A model generated the notes under the pieces. That model saw only the letters and a program-made list of their open reading frames with translations, ran no database searches and had not been told where the DNA came from. Below are positions 1 through 7,186 of a stretch of DNA of 27,960 bases, one piece after another. Each line of letters opens with the position of its first letter. Position 1 is the first letter of the stretch. Source of the DNA: SHYQ01 sp041674525 (lineage in GTDB: Bacteria > Chloroflexota > Dehalococcoidia > UBA2979); the NCBI GenBank assembly GCA_041674525.1, contig JBAYVN010000028.1, forward strand, positions 1 to 27,960. Direction: 5' to 3'. The position numbers and the translations under genes are program-made.

Positions 1-237
1 CGCAGCGGGCTTCGCAGCAGCACGCTTCGCAGCGGGCTTCGCAGCGGCACGCTTCGCAGCGGGCTTCGCAGCGGCACGCTACGCAGCGGGCTTCGCGGCA
101 GCACGCTTCGCAGCGGGCTTCGCAGCGGCACGCTTCGCAGCGGGCTTCGCGGCGGGCTTTGCAGCAGCACGCTTCGCAGCGGGCTTCGCAGCGGCACGCT
201 TCGCAGCGGGCTTCGCAGCAGGTCTTGCAACGGCCAT
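1..237 (-). repeat. 27-bp coding tandem repeat (AAAKPAAKR units)
   Basis: From the left edge to about 230 the DNA is a tandem array of a 27-bp unit. On the minus strand it encodes the nine-residue unit AAAKPAAKR, with one variant AAKP unit near 140-175. The array keeps one reading frame throughout, including across the TAG at 79-81, and runs off the window. The near-identical units make it prone to slippage, recombination and assembly error. Confidence 0.9.
79..237 (-). CDS. Histone H1-like Lys/Ala/Pro-repeat DNA-binding protein, interrupted by in-frame TAG
   Basis: The start is the ATG at 237-235, preceded by a GAGGTGG ribosome binding site (about 243-249). A longer upstream reading frame exists but would begin inside the promoter region. 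The 52-residue product after MAVARPAAK is built only of A, K, P and R in AAKP/AAKR units. This resembles the low-complexity basic tails of bacterial histone H1-like (HC1/HctB, AlgP-like) proteins that bind DNA non-specifically and compact the nucleoid. A TAG at 81-79 replaces a repeat lysine codon AAG by one base change. After it the same frame continues as RAAAKPAAKR units to the window edge, so the intact protein would be longer. It may be a nonsense mutation, a pseudogene or a sequence error. The family call rests on composition alone. Confidence 0.65.
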   Translation of the reverse strand: MAVARPAAKPAAKRAAAKPAAKRAAAKPAAKPAAKRAAAKPAAKRAAAKPAA

Positions 238-277
238 TGTTTCCACCTCACGGACAAAGGCCCCGGTTGTTCGCAAA

Positions 278-305
278 ATGCTAACACGGATGCACTTACC
301 AACAA
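278..305 (-). promoter_or_regulatory. Candidate promoter of the histone-like gene
   Basis: On the minus strand a -35-like TTGTTG (305-300) and a -10-like TAGCAT (283-278) are 16 bp apart, about 40 bp upstream of the ATG at 237. This stretch is notably A/T-richer than its surroundings. It was chosen by eye and no transcript is known. Confidence 0.4.
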
Positions 306-310
306 GTGCA
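291..310. promoter_or_regulatory. Perfect 7-bp inverted repeat, operator-like
   Basis: TGCACTT (291-297) and AAGTGCA (304-310) are perfect inverted arms around a 6-bp centre. They overlap the candidate -35 element of the histone-like gene. A second, smaller inverted repeat GTTGA-N4-TCAAC lies at 317-330. The form and place fit a dimeric repressor or activator site, but the regulator is unknown. Confidence 0.45.
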
Positions 311-337
311 AGTGGAGTTGATAAGTCAACTTTTTTC

Positions 338-515
338 GATCGGCGATCGCGACCGAGCCGGGACCCGATCACGATCTCCACCCCTTCCGTGATCGCATCT
401 CGATCGAGTTCGATCGAGATCGGTCGAGTTCAACCGAGACGCGGGCACGTCGATCGCATCGCGATCGCACGCGGCGTGCGCGTGGATGAAGCGCATGTCA
501 CGAGGTCCATCGATC
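338..515. repeat. GATC/CGATCG-rich stretch with 10-bp-periodic direct repeats
   Basis: Eleven GATC sites fall in 178 bp (338, 345, 367, 373, 391, 402, 412, 418, 452, 463, 512), seven of them inside CGATCG. Between 401 and 430 three decamers follow with exact 10-bp period (CGATCGAGTT, CGATCGAGAT, CGGTCGAGTT), with a fourth degenerate copy at 431-440. One helical turn per copy would put bound proteins on one face of the DNA. The function is unknown. Confidence 0.55.
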
Positions 516-755
516 GCGGCGGACAGCATGTCGACAACATGCGGACACCCGGTGCACATCGGCGAGACGGCGCGCAGGACCATGCCGTGCGGGGTGTCGA
601 GATGCGCGAGCCGGCACGCCGCCGGGCCATCTCGCCGGCACGGGAGGCGCTCGGCGCGGCAGACGCGAGATGCCCGAATCCCCAGCAACCGCGCGGGTTC
701 CCGGGCAGCGCTCCGGGCCACGGACTGGTAGCATCCACGCTGTACTGACCGGCAC
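516..755. other. Non-coding remainder of the 533-bp divergent intergenic region
   Basis: Between the GATC-rich array and the ribosome binding site at 756 no convincing gene, RNA or strong hairpin is visible. Open frames exist on both strands, but none has a good ribosome binding site, a recognisable domain, or third-position G+C close to that of neighbouring genes. A promoter for the plus-strand operon must lie here; I cannot place it with confidence. Confidence 0.5.
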
Positions 756-770
756 GGGGGAGGATGTTCG

Positions 771-1535
771 ATGCGCGTCGCGCGGGTGCGGCTGAACGGC
801 AGAACCTCGACGGCGATCATCAGGGGGCGCACGGCGCACCTCGTGGCGGGCAACGTGTTCGGCGCGCTGACGCCCACGGGCGAGACCGCACCGCTGTCGA
901 AGGTGCAGTTCCTGGTGCCGGTGCAGCCGACGAAGATCCTCGCGATCGGGGTGAACTACCGCAGCCACGAGGGCGAGTACGCCGCGCCGCCGATCCCCCA
1001 GGCCTTCCTGAAGGGACCCAACACGCTGGTCGCGCACGGGGAGGCAATCGTGCTGCCGGTGGACGCCACGAGCGTTCACATGGAGGCAGAGGTCGTCGCG
1101 GTCATCAGCAGGCGCGCGAAGAACATCACCGAGGACGAGGTGGACGAGTACGTCTTCGGTTACACCGCGGGCAACGATGTCTCCGGCCGGGACTGGCAGC
1201 GAGACGATCTGCAGTGGCTGCGCGCGAAGGGCTGCGACACGTTCTGCGCGGTCGGTCCGTGGATCGAGACCTCGCTGAAGCCGGACCAGATCGGGGTCAT
1301 CGGGCGCATCTCCGGGCGCGTGCAGCAGGAGTCGGACACGAGCCAACTGATCCACTCCGTGCGCAAGTGCATCGCGCACCTCTCGCGCTACGTCACGCTC
1401 GAGCGCGGCGACCTGATCTTCACCGGCACCCCCGGCACAACCGGCGAGATCGTCGAGGGGGACGTCTGCGAGGTGGAGGTGGCGGGCGTGGGCGTCCTCT
1501 CCAACCCCGTCGTGCGGGCCCAGTCGCCCCGGTGA
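771..1535 (+). CDS. Fumarylacetoacetate hydrolase family protein
   Basis: This 254-residue protein has the marks of the FAA hydrolase fold. The metal-binding region HMEAEVVAVI lies near residues 103-112, followed by the GYTAGNDVSGRDWQ block, a KGCDTFCAVGP block and the terminal FTGTPGTTGEI motif that closes the active site. Family members are Mg/Mn-dependent and act on C-C bonds of acylpyruvates, or isomerise or decarboxylate oxo-dicarboxylates in aromatic catabolism (HpaG-like) or oxaloacetate metabolism. The exact substrate cannot be read from the sequence. ATG 771 is chosen because GGGGGAGG (756-763) sits 7 nt upstream. The gene is the first of a two-gene operon: its TGA overlaps the next start (GTGA). 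Confidence 0.9.
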   Translation: MRVARVRLNGRTSTAIIRGRTAHLVAGNVFGALTPTGETAPLSKVQFLVPVQPTKILAIGVNYRSHEGEYAAPPIPQAFLKGPNTLVAHGEAIVLPVDATSVHMEAEVVAVISRRAKNITEDEVDEYVFGYTAGNDVSGRDWQRDDLQWLRAKGCDTFCAVGPWIETSLKPDQIGVIGRISGRVQQESDTSQLIHSVRKCIAHLSRYVTLERGDLIFTGTPGTTGEIVEGDVCEVEVAGVGVLSNPVVRAQSPR

Positions 1536-3040
1536 GCCAGTCCGGCCAGTCGCTCACCGTCGGGCTGCTCCAGATCCGGGCGTTTGCCCTCGCCGACCAC
1601 GAGCAGGCGTGGGCCGAGCTCCTCCGGCGCATCGACGATGCCGCGGCCGAGTCGCCGCGCCTCATCGTCGCGCCCGAGGCCTCGTACCCGGCCGCGATCC
1701 TCGGCTCCCGCGAGGCCTACGCGCGCACGACACTGCGAGGCGACGCCGAGGTGCTCGCGACGCTGGGCGACCGCGCGCGGCGCCACGGGTGCTACGTGGC
1801 CGTGGGCCTGGTGCTGCGCGACCCGTTCGGCGCGCCGCAGAACGCGGCCGTGCTGATCGCCCCCGGTGGGGCGGTGATCGCGCGCGCGACGGAGATCAGC
1901 CCCGCGCGCTGGTTCGCGCCGGGGAGTGGCCCCATCCCCGCCCGCATCGATGACACGCCGGTCGCGCTGTTCGCCGGCCGCGATGCCCTGGACGCATCGC
2001 GTGTCGCGGCGCTGGCGGACGGCGGGGCGCGCGTCCTGGTGAGCACCGGCGCAGCCACGGCGTGGGGTCACGCGCTGGATCGCCTCGGCGACGCGGAAGC
2101 GCACCTGCAACTCGCCGCGCGCGCCGTGGAGAGCGGAACGTGGGCCGCAACACCCGCGAAGGTGGGCCTGGAGGCCGGGAGCCGCGTGTACGCAGGCCGC
2201 GCCGGTGTGGTGTCGCCCGCCGGCGCGTGGGTGGTGCGCGCACCGGGCGATCGCCCCGGGATCGTGCTGCACACCATCGACCTCGAGGCTGCGCCCGCTC
2301 GCCCCGCGGTCGCCGCGGCGGCCATCGATCCCGTCGCGCCCCCCGCCGAGCCCGCGTCGACGGTCGTCGCCGTGATCGCCGTCGCGCCCACGCCGTCTGC
2401 CGTCGACCTGATGGAGACGCTGCGGGCGCTCGCCCGCTCGGCGGCCGCGCAGGGCGCCGGGATCATCGTGCTCCCCGACCTCGCCGGCGCGGAGACGCGG
2501 GCGATCACCAGCGCGGAGACGCTCCCCCTGCTGGAGGCGCTCGCCGAGGAAACGCAGACCGTGGTGACTGTTGCGCTCGCGGAACGCATCGACGGCGAGA
2601 CGTACAAGACGGCCTACGTGATCGATCGCGGCCAGACGATCGCCGGGCACCGCCAATCGTGCCTGAGCGCGGCGGAGCGAGGCGCCGGGTTCGCGCCGGG
2701 CGCATCCCGCCCGCCGGCCGTCGCCACGTCGGCGGGGCGGATCGGCGTGCTGTGCGGGGTGGAGGGGCTGGTCCCCGCGCTGACCGCGGCCCTCGTCCAG
2801 GACGGCGCGGCATTCATCGCCTGGTGCGCAGGCGACATCGGCGTTCCCGTGGAGCCGCTGGCCCGCGTGCGGGCGATCGAGGCGGACTGCGTCGTGCTGG
2901 CAGCGGGCGCGGCGACCCCGAGCGGCGGGGGCAGCATCGTGGACGCGGGAGGCACGGTGCTGGCGACTACCCTCGACGGCCAGCCGATGACCGCGTTCGC
3001 GACGATCCGTCGGCCCGCCGGCCTCGCGACCCGGGGCTGA
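1532..3040 (+). CDS. Fused double nitrilase-fold (carbon-nitrogen hydrolase-like) protein with degenerate active sites
   Basis: The GTG start at 1532 overlaps the TGA of the FAA hydrolase gene, so 502 residues are translationally coupled. Two copies of the nitrilase/CN-hydrolase fold are visible, about 8-250 and 277-495, joined by an Ala/Pro linker. Normal members use a Glu-Lys-Cys triad to hydrolyse amides or nitriles. Copy 1 keeps the Glu (LIVAPEASYP, E49), but the Lys position reads RATE and the CYD nucleophile motif reads AGRD (148-151), so no Cys is present. Copy 2 has Asp for Glu (IIVLPDLAG, D316), Arg/Gln at the Lys motif (HRQSC, 373-377), but a Cys in place (GVLCGVEG, C408). Neither half has a full triad. 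It may be a non-catalytic or shared-site protein; the fold call is firm, the role unknown. Confidence 0.75.
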   Translation: MSQSGQSLTVGLLQIRAFALADHEQAWAELLRRIDDAAAESPRLIVAPEASYPAAILGSREAYARTTLRGDAEVLATLGDRARRHGCYVAVGLVLRDPFGAPQNAAVLIAPGGAVIARATEISPARWFAPGSGPIPARIDDTPVALFAGRDALDASRVAALADGGARVLVSTGAATAWGHALDRLGDAEAHLQLAARAVESGTWAATPAKVGLEAGSRVYAGRAGVVSPAGAWVVRAPGDRPGIVLHTIDLEAAPARPAVAAAAIDPVAPPAEPASTVVAVIAVAPTPSAVDLMETLRALARSAAAQGAGIIVLPDLAGAETRAITSAETLPLLEALAEETQTVVTVALAERIDGETYKTAYVIDRGQTIAGHRQSCLSAAERGAGFAPGASRPPAVATSAGRIGVLCGVEGLVPALTAALVQDGAAFIAWCAGDIGVPVEPLARVRAIEADCVVLAAGAATPSGGGSIVDAGGTVLATTLDGQPMTAFATIRRPAGLATRG

Positions 3041-3043
3041 GGT

Positions 3044-3454
3044 TCAGTCCCAGATCCGGCGGCGCCCGCTGCAATGGGCGCACAGCACCAGCCGTACCTT
3101 CCGCGGCGGGTGGTATCGCTGCTCCACCACGGAGCCCGACCGCAGGTGAGCCTCGCAGAATCGTAGCTGGCAGCGCTGGCACACGTGCTGCATGCGCTCC
3201 GAGCAGCCGTCCTCGGCGCAGATGGAGACGCTGTTCGAGGCGCGATGGGCCTCCACCCACTCGCGGTGGCGCGTGACATCCGCGAACTTCGCCTGGCAGG
3301 ACTGGCGGCTGCACACCTCGTGGTAATCGGGGCCGAGCTCGCCGTGCACCTCGCAGAACGGCCCGCCGCAGTACACGCACTGCCCGATGGCGGCGGCCCC
3401 GCAGCCCCGTCGCAGGAATCCGCCCCCGACCGTGCACGTGCCTTCGATCAGCAC
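3044..3454 (-). CDS. Cys/His-rich putative zinc-binding protein
   Basis: The 136-residue protein is not a family I can name. It has 14 Cys and two copies of the pattern C-x2-C-x4-C-x2-H: C26-C29-C34-H37 (around CGGPFCEVH) and C92-C95-C100-H103 (around CQLRFCEAH). More pairs are at C48/C53, C79/C84 and C125/C128, so two or more structural zinc sites are likely, similar in spacing to half of an AN1 or B-box finger. There is no membrane segment. The GTG at 3454 has only a weak ribosome binding site. The frame is open further upstream, so the N-terminus may extend by some residues. Its stop lies 3 bp from the stop of the convergent plus-strand operon. It is the last gene of the minus-strand block. 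Confidence 0.6.
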   Translation of the reverse strand: MLIEGTCTVGGGFLRRGCGAAAIGQCVYCGGPFCEVHGELGPDYHEVCSRQSCQAKFADVTRHREWVEAHRASNSVSICAEDGCSERMQHVCQRCQLRFCEAHLRSGSVVEQRYHPPRKVRLVLCAHCSGRRRIWD

Positions 3455-3539
3455 AACCGCATCACCGTTCTGGAGCCTGGAGGTGCGCCCATTGTCGCAT
3501 ACGGGTCCCGGGCCCGCGTGCGACGGGGTGGAGCGGAGG

Positions 3540-4514
3540 TTAGCGGGCGGGCGGCAGGACCATCAGCGCCCCGGCGCTCTGCCCGGCGGCGAATCGCTGC
3601 ACCACGCGCGACCGCGCGACATCGACGATCGTGACCGTCCCGCCGAAGAGGTCTCCTGCGTACAGCCAGCGCCCGTCGGCGGAGAAGGCGAGCCCGTCCG
3701 GAACGCCACCGACCGCGACTCGCCGCACCACACCGCGCTCGACGAGCGCAACCGTGCCATCCGCGGAGAGCGATGCGGCCAGGACGCGGCCCGAGGGGTC
3801 GTATTGCAGCCGGACGGGGCGCCCGCCGATGTCGTAGCGTGCCAGCGGCTTGCCGGCCGCGTCGAAGATGTGCAGCGTGCCGCCGATGGAACCCGCCGTC
3901 GCCACGCTGCCGTCCGGGGCGACGGCGATGCTCTCCGGGACCTGCGAGACACTGGCAGAGCGCTCACCCAGCGTGACGGTGTCGTCCGCGGCGTTCGCGA
4001 TCGCCAGCGATCCATCTGGCCTCGGCTCCACGATGTGTGGCCAGGCGCCGGCGGGCACCGGCGTGCGCTCCTCCCACGTCCCGAGCGCGAAGCGTCGCAC
4101 CGCGCTGACGCTGCGGTCCGTGACGTACAGCGTGTCGCCGGCCACCGCGAGGCCGTGCGGGGTCCCTCCGACATCGAGCGACTCGACGTGCCCGGTGCGC
4201 GGGTCGACCAGCGCGATGGCGCGGTACTGCTCCAGCGACACGGCAACGCGGCCATCGGGGAGCGCCACCATCTCGTGCGGTCCTCCCGGGAGGGGGATGC
4301 GCAGGACGCCCGATGGGTCCGCGGTGCTGGCCACGACCAGGGCGTGGCCGCGGAGGTCCGCGATCAGCAGCGTCGACGGGGGCGGGGCCGCGCCGAGCAC
4401 GGGCCGCGGCGCAAGGAACAGCGCGGCGAGCACGAGGAGGCACGCCAGCGCACCCACGAGCGCCGGGTCGGCACGCCGGCCGACGGGCGGCGTCACCGCG
4501 ACGCCGGCGGACAT
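3540..4514 (-). CDS. Secreted or membrane-anchored YncE/NHL-like beta-propeller protein
   Basis: A basic N-terminus is followed by one hydrophobic segment (about 18-40, then GAAPPP), so this is a signal peptide or signal anchor and the rest is extracytoplasmic. Residues 47-320 form repeated about 40-residue blades with recurring phrases such as VALPDGRVAVS, HGLAVAGDTLYVTD, ESIAVAPDGSVATAG and DGLAFSADGRWLYAGD, each ending in an IVDV-type strand. This is the pattern of 40-residue-repeat (YncE/YVTN-like) seven-bladed propellers. Such proteins bind ligands or protein partners; some relatives are lactonases, but no catalytic residues are evident. The ATG at 4514 directly follows the TAG of the upstream DUF2225 gene with no gap, so the two are co-transcribed. 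Confidence 0.75.
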   Translation of the reverse strand: MSAGVAVTPPVGRRADPALVGALACLLVLAALFLAPRPVLGAAPPPSTLLIADLRGHALVVASTADPSGVLRIPLPGGPHEMVALPDGRVAVSLEQYRAIALVDPRTGHVESLDVGGTPHGLAVAGDTLYVTDRSVSAVRRFALGTWEERTPVPAGAWPHIVEPRPDGSLAIANAADDTVTLGERSASVSQVPESIAVAPDGSVATAGSIGGTLHIFDAAGKPLARYDIGGRPVRLQYDPSGRVLAASLSADGTVALVERGVVRRVAVGGVPDGLAFSADGRWLYAGDLFGGTVTIVDVARSRVVQRFAAGQSAGALMVLPPAR

Positions 4515-5690
4515 CTAGCTGACCTGCCGCTGCTCGTTGAACGTCTGCCGGGCATCGTAGAGACGCTCGCGCGCCATGCGGATGAGCCCGGACTGGCTCT
4601 TTGAGGCGGGCACGCGGATCGCGGTCTCCAGCCAGCGCACGGCCTCCACCGGCTCGCCCAGCCGCAGCCACAGGTCGCCGATCAGGTACGCCGCGCGCAC
4701 CGCCGACTCGTCGGAGATGGCCGCGTCGCGCTCGAAGGCGGACTGGTACGCCTCGCGTGCCGCGCCGAGGTAGGTGGCCTCCGTCTCGGCGCTGCCGCTG
4801 TCGCGCTCCGCCCACGCCCGGCGGTGCAGGAGCACCGCGCGGCGGCGGTCATTCGCTCGACGCTGCGCGTAGCACATCAGCGCCAGCTCCGTCGCAAGCA
4901 CGTTGTCCTCGGGCGAGCGCAGCCCGGAGAGCGAGTGCGACAGCTGGGCCGTGCGCTCCTCCCGCGTGGCCCAGAGCGTCGCGCGCTCCTCGTCCAGCAG
5001 GTCATCGAAGTCGTCGCGGTACGCGGCATACCCGCACCCGGGGCACACGATCAGGGAGTACAGCGCGGGGTCGATGCCGCGGTAGCGGACGTAGAAGTCC
5101 GAGTCGCGCGACACGGGGCGGACCGCCTTCGTACGGACGCGGAGGTAGTCGAACACCGTGCCCGAGATCGGGCACTCCATGGTGTCGACGAAGAAGAACT
5201 CCTCGTCGAATCCCGGCTCCACGCGCAGCACCTTGCGGGCACCCGAGGCGGACGCCGAGCGGCGGTTCTCCAGGACGTTGGCCGAGGCGGTCGGCGCCGG
5301 TGTCCCGGGCCTGCGCAGCGCGACGGACGTTCCGTTGGGGTCAGCGAATGCCCGGAGGAGCTCGATCGCGAGCTCCGGGGCCACCTTGAACGCGATCGGC
5401 ATCTGCTCGAACGGGACCGCAAGGAGGGTCGCGTCGCCGCTCACGCGCGCGGTCGCGGAGGTGGGTCGGCCGGTGAAGGCGGCGATGTGCCCCACGAGGT
5501 CGCCATCGCCGGCGCGCGCGACCACGGTCATCTCGCCCGCGCTGTCGAGCGCCTCGAACTGCACGTTGCCCTGCACCACCACATAGCAGCGGTCGGGAAC
5601 GGTTCCCTGCTCATAGATCGCCGCGCCGTCGGCCAGGCGGACGGTGAACTGACCGAGGCGGCTGTAGCTGTCAGGCACGGGGACGGGCAC
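4515..5690 (-). CDS. Cyclic-nucleotide-binding-fold / DUF2225 fusion protein
   Basis: Residues 10-115 match the beta-roll of CRP-like cNMP domains (FTVRLADGAAIYEQGTVPD, then YVVVQGNVQF). The phosphate-binding cassette is degenerate: GDLVGHIAAFTGRPTSAT lacks the usual GE-A pattern, so cyclic nucleotide binding is uncertain. After an Ala/Ser linker, residues 165-235 are DUF2225-like (COG1655): MECPISGTVF, a D-x-D-F-Y segment and IVCPGCGYAAYRDDF. One of the four expected zinc cysteines is Ser (CPIS, 173-176) while C216/C219 are kept. The remainder is helical and TPR-like. DUF2225 proteins have no proven function. The start is GTG 5690 with a GGTGGTGAG ribosome binding site. It lies downstream of flgE, from which hairpins separate it, and heads the three-gene block ending at 3044. 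Confidence 0.75.
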   Translation of the reverse strand: MPVPVPDSYSRLGQFTVRLADGAAIYEQGTVPDRCYVVVQGNVQFEALDSAGEMTVVARAGDGDLVGHIAAFTGRPTSATARVSGDATLLAVPFEQMPIAFKVAPELAIELLRAFADPNGTSVALRRPGTPAPTASANVLENRRSASASGARKVLRVEPGFDEEFFFVDTMECPISGTVFDYLRVRTKAVRPVSRDSDFYVRYRGIDPALYSLIVCPGCGYAAYRDDFDDLLDEERATLWATREERTAQLSHSLSGLRSPEDNVLATELALMCYAQRRANDRRRAVLLHRRAWAERDSGSAETEATYLGAAREAYQSAFERDAAISDESAVRAAYLIGDLWLRLGEPVEAVRWLETAIRVPASKSQSGLIRMARERLYDARQTFNEQRQVS

Positions 5691-5722
5691 GACGGCTCAC
5701 CACCACTTTCCAGGCTGCGACG

Positions 5723-5740
5723 CCAGCACCGACGTGCTGG
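5723..5740. other. Perfect 7-bp hairpin between flgE and the DUF2225 gene
   Basis: CCAGCAC (5723-5729) pairs with GTGCTGG (5734-5740) around a 4-nt loop. It lies about 33 nt upstream of the GTG start at 5690. It may be a 5' leader structure or part of a double terminator. Confidence 0.45.
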
Positions 5741-5762
5741 TCCTCCAGGTGGATTGTCGGCC

Positions 5763-5790
5763 GGCGGGGGTCACTCATTGACCCCCCGCC
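5763..5790 (-). terminator. GC-rich stem-loop downstream of flgE
   Basis: GGCGGGGGTCA (5763-5773) pairs with TGACCCCCCGCC (5779-5790, one bulged base) around a 5-nt loop. It lies 34 bp past the flgE stop. No T tract follows on the minus strand, so it may act as an attenuating or mRNA-protecting 3' hairpin and not as a classical terminator. Confidence 0.55.
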
Positions 5791-5823
5791 GCCCGATCTT
5801 TTCTCGCGCGTCCCGGGCCGGTG

Positions 5824-7092
5824 CTACCGGATGAGGTTCACCAGGCCCTCGAGCATGGAGTCGGCCGTGGAGATGATCTTGCTGGAGGCCTGGAACCCGC
5901 GCTGGGCGATCACCACGTTGGTGAACTCCTTCGCCAGGTCGGTGTTCGACCCCTCCAGCATCCCGGCACCGATCGAGCCACGGCCGCCGGTGCCCGGCGT
6001 GCCGATGTTCGGGACGCCGGAGTTGGACGTCGCCTCGAAGTTGTTCGCGCCCGCCCGCTGCAGGCCGGAGGCGTTGGTGAAGATCGCCATCGCCATCTGA
6101 CCCAGGGGCCTCGTGGTGCCGTTGGAGAAGATGCCGGTGATGTCACCGCCGGGGCCCACGGAGAAGGACTGGAGCGAACCGGCCGAGTAGCCGTTGTTGA
6201 ACGTGGGCGCGATCGCGCCCGGGCCGGCAAACTGCGTCAGGGCGTCCTGGTCCACGTTGATCGTGAAGTCGGCCGCGCCCGCGGTGGCGTCCAGCGTGAC
6301 GTCCAGCGCCATCGTCGTGCCAAGCGCGGGGTCCGTGCGGCGGCCCGTGGCGTCGAAGGTGACCGTCGTGCCGCCGGACCCCGTGTCCACGGCCACGGCA
6401 GTGACCTTCGGATCCGTGCTGCTGGCGCTGACATCCCACTCGTTGGCCGTCGCCGTCTTGGTGTACGTCAGCACCACCGGGTGCGATGCGCCCAGGGAGT
6501 CGTATGCGTCGATCGTGGTGCTGAAGGTGTCGGCCACCGGCGCGTCCACCGCGGCGGAGTTCAGGTTCCCCTGCATGGTCACCTCGGAGCTCTCCTGAGC
6601 CGCGATCGCCTGGCCCATGGGGATCAGGATCGAGGAGACGGGGGCGTTCGTGTCGATCGTGCCGTTGGTGTCGGCGCGCCAGCCCTGGACCTTGAAGCCG
6701 CTGGTCGGGTTCACCAGCTCGCCCGTCATCGCCACGTCGAAGCCGCCGTCGCGCGTGTAGTACGTGTTCGCGCCGTCACGCGTGATGAAGAAGCCGGAGC
6801 CCTGGATCGCGAAATCCGTGGCGCGGCCGGTCGCCTGCAACGACCCCTGCGTCTGCAGGACGTCGATGCCGCCGATGCGCATTCCCAGACCGACCTGCTG
6901 CGGGTTCGTGCCGCCGCGATTCTCGGTGGGCGCGCTCGCGCCGACGATGGTCTGCGAGAGCATGTCCTGGAACGTCACGCGGCTCGCCTTGAAGCCCTGC
7001 GTGTTGACGTTCGCGATGTTGTTGCCCACCACGTCCATGAACGTGATGTGGTTCTGCAGCCCCGCGATGGCCGCAAACAGTGCCTTCATCAT
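5824..7092 (-). CDS. flgE: Flagellar hook protein FlgE
   Basis: The 422-residue protein has both conserved ends of hook proteins. The N-terminal rod/hook motif includes GNNIANVNTQGFKASRVTF (about 24-42). The C-terminal D0 helix reads GSNTDLAKEFTNVVIAQRGF...ISTADSMLEGLVNLIR. Between them is the FlgE D1/D2 region (QGSGFFITRDGANTYYTRDGGF, then the DSLGASHPVVLTYTK domain typical of the hook). It is exported by the flagellar type III system and polymerises into the universal joint under the FlgD cap. The length is normal. ATG 7092 has GGAGAGAGG upstream. It is the last gene of the flgD-side run; a hairpin separates it from the TIGR02530 gene before it and another follows it. Confidence 0.95.
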   Translation of the reverse strand: MMKALFAAIAGLQNHITFMDVVGNNIANVNTQGFKASRVTFQDMLSQTIVGASAPTENRGGTNPQQVGLGMRIGGIDVLQTQGSLQATGRATDFAIQGSGFFITRDGANTYYTRDGGFDVAMTGELVNPTSGFKVQGWRADTNGTIDTNAPVSSILIPMGQAIAAQESSEVTMQGNLNSAAVDAPVADTFSTTIDAYDSLGASHPVVLTYTKTATANEWDVSASSTDPKVTAVAVDTGSGGTTVTFDATGRRTDPALGTTMALDVTLDATAGAADFTINVDQDALTQFAGPGAIAPTFNNGYSAGSLQSFSVGPGGDITGIFSNGTTRPLGQMAMAIFTNASGLQRAGANNFEATSNSGVPNIGTPGTGGRGSIGAGMLEGSNTDLAKEFTNVVIAQRGFQASSKIISTADSMLEGLVNLIR

Positions 7093-7118
7093 GGCCGGTG
7101 TGCCTCTCTCCGGGGGAC

Positions 7119-7133
7119 CGCTGCATTGCAGCG
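7119..7133. promoter_or_regulatory. 15-bp perfect palindrome upstream of flgE
   Basis: CGCTGCA (7119-7125) and TGCAGCG (7127-7133) form a perfect inverted repeat around one base, 27 bp upstream of the flgE ATG and just outside its ribosome binding site. As DNA it could be an operator; a one-base loop is too small for a full RNA hairpin, though a shorter stem could form. Confidence 0.4.
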
Positions 7134-7186
7134 TGCCCGCCTGTCCGTTGCCGCCCCATGTCGAGGGGAGGCGATGCGTGTTGTCA

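Noticed and set aside
1..237. CRISPR-like look of the 27-bp repeats
   Set aside because: There are no unique spacers; units are directly adjacent and code for one peptide repeat.
278..748. 156-codon plus-strand open frame in the left intergenic region
   Set aside because: It starts with no ribosome binding site, shows no domain, and crosses the operator and GATC array; its composition is unlike the neighbouring genes.
326..877. Minus-strand open frame with a CTGC motif (183 codons)
   Set aside because: Part of it has about 80% G/C third positions by my hand count, which is high, but true genes here are nearer 95%. It overlaps the start of the FAA hydrolase gene and has no good start site.
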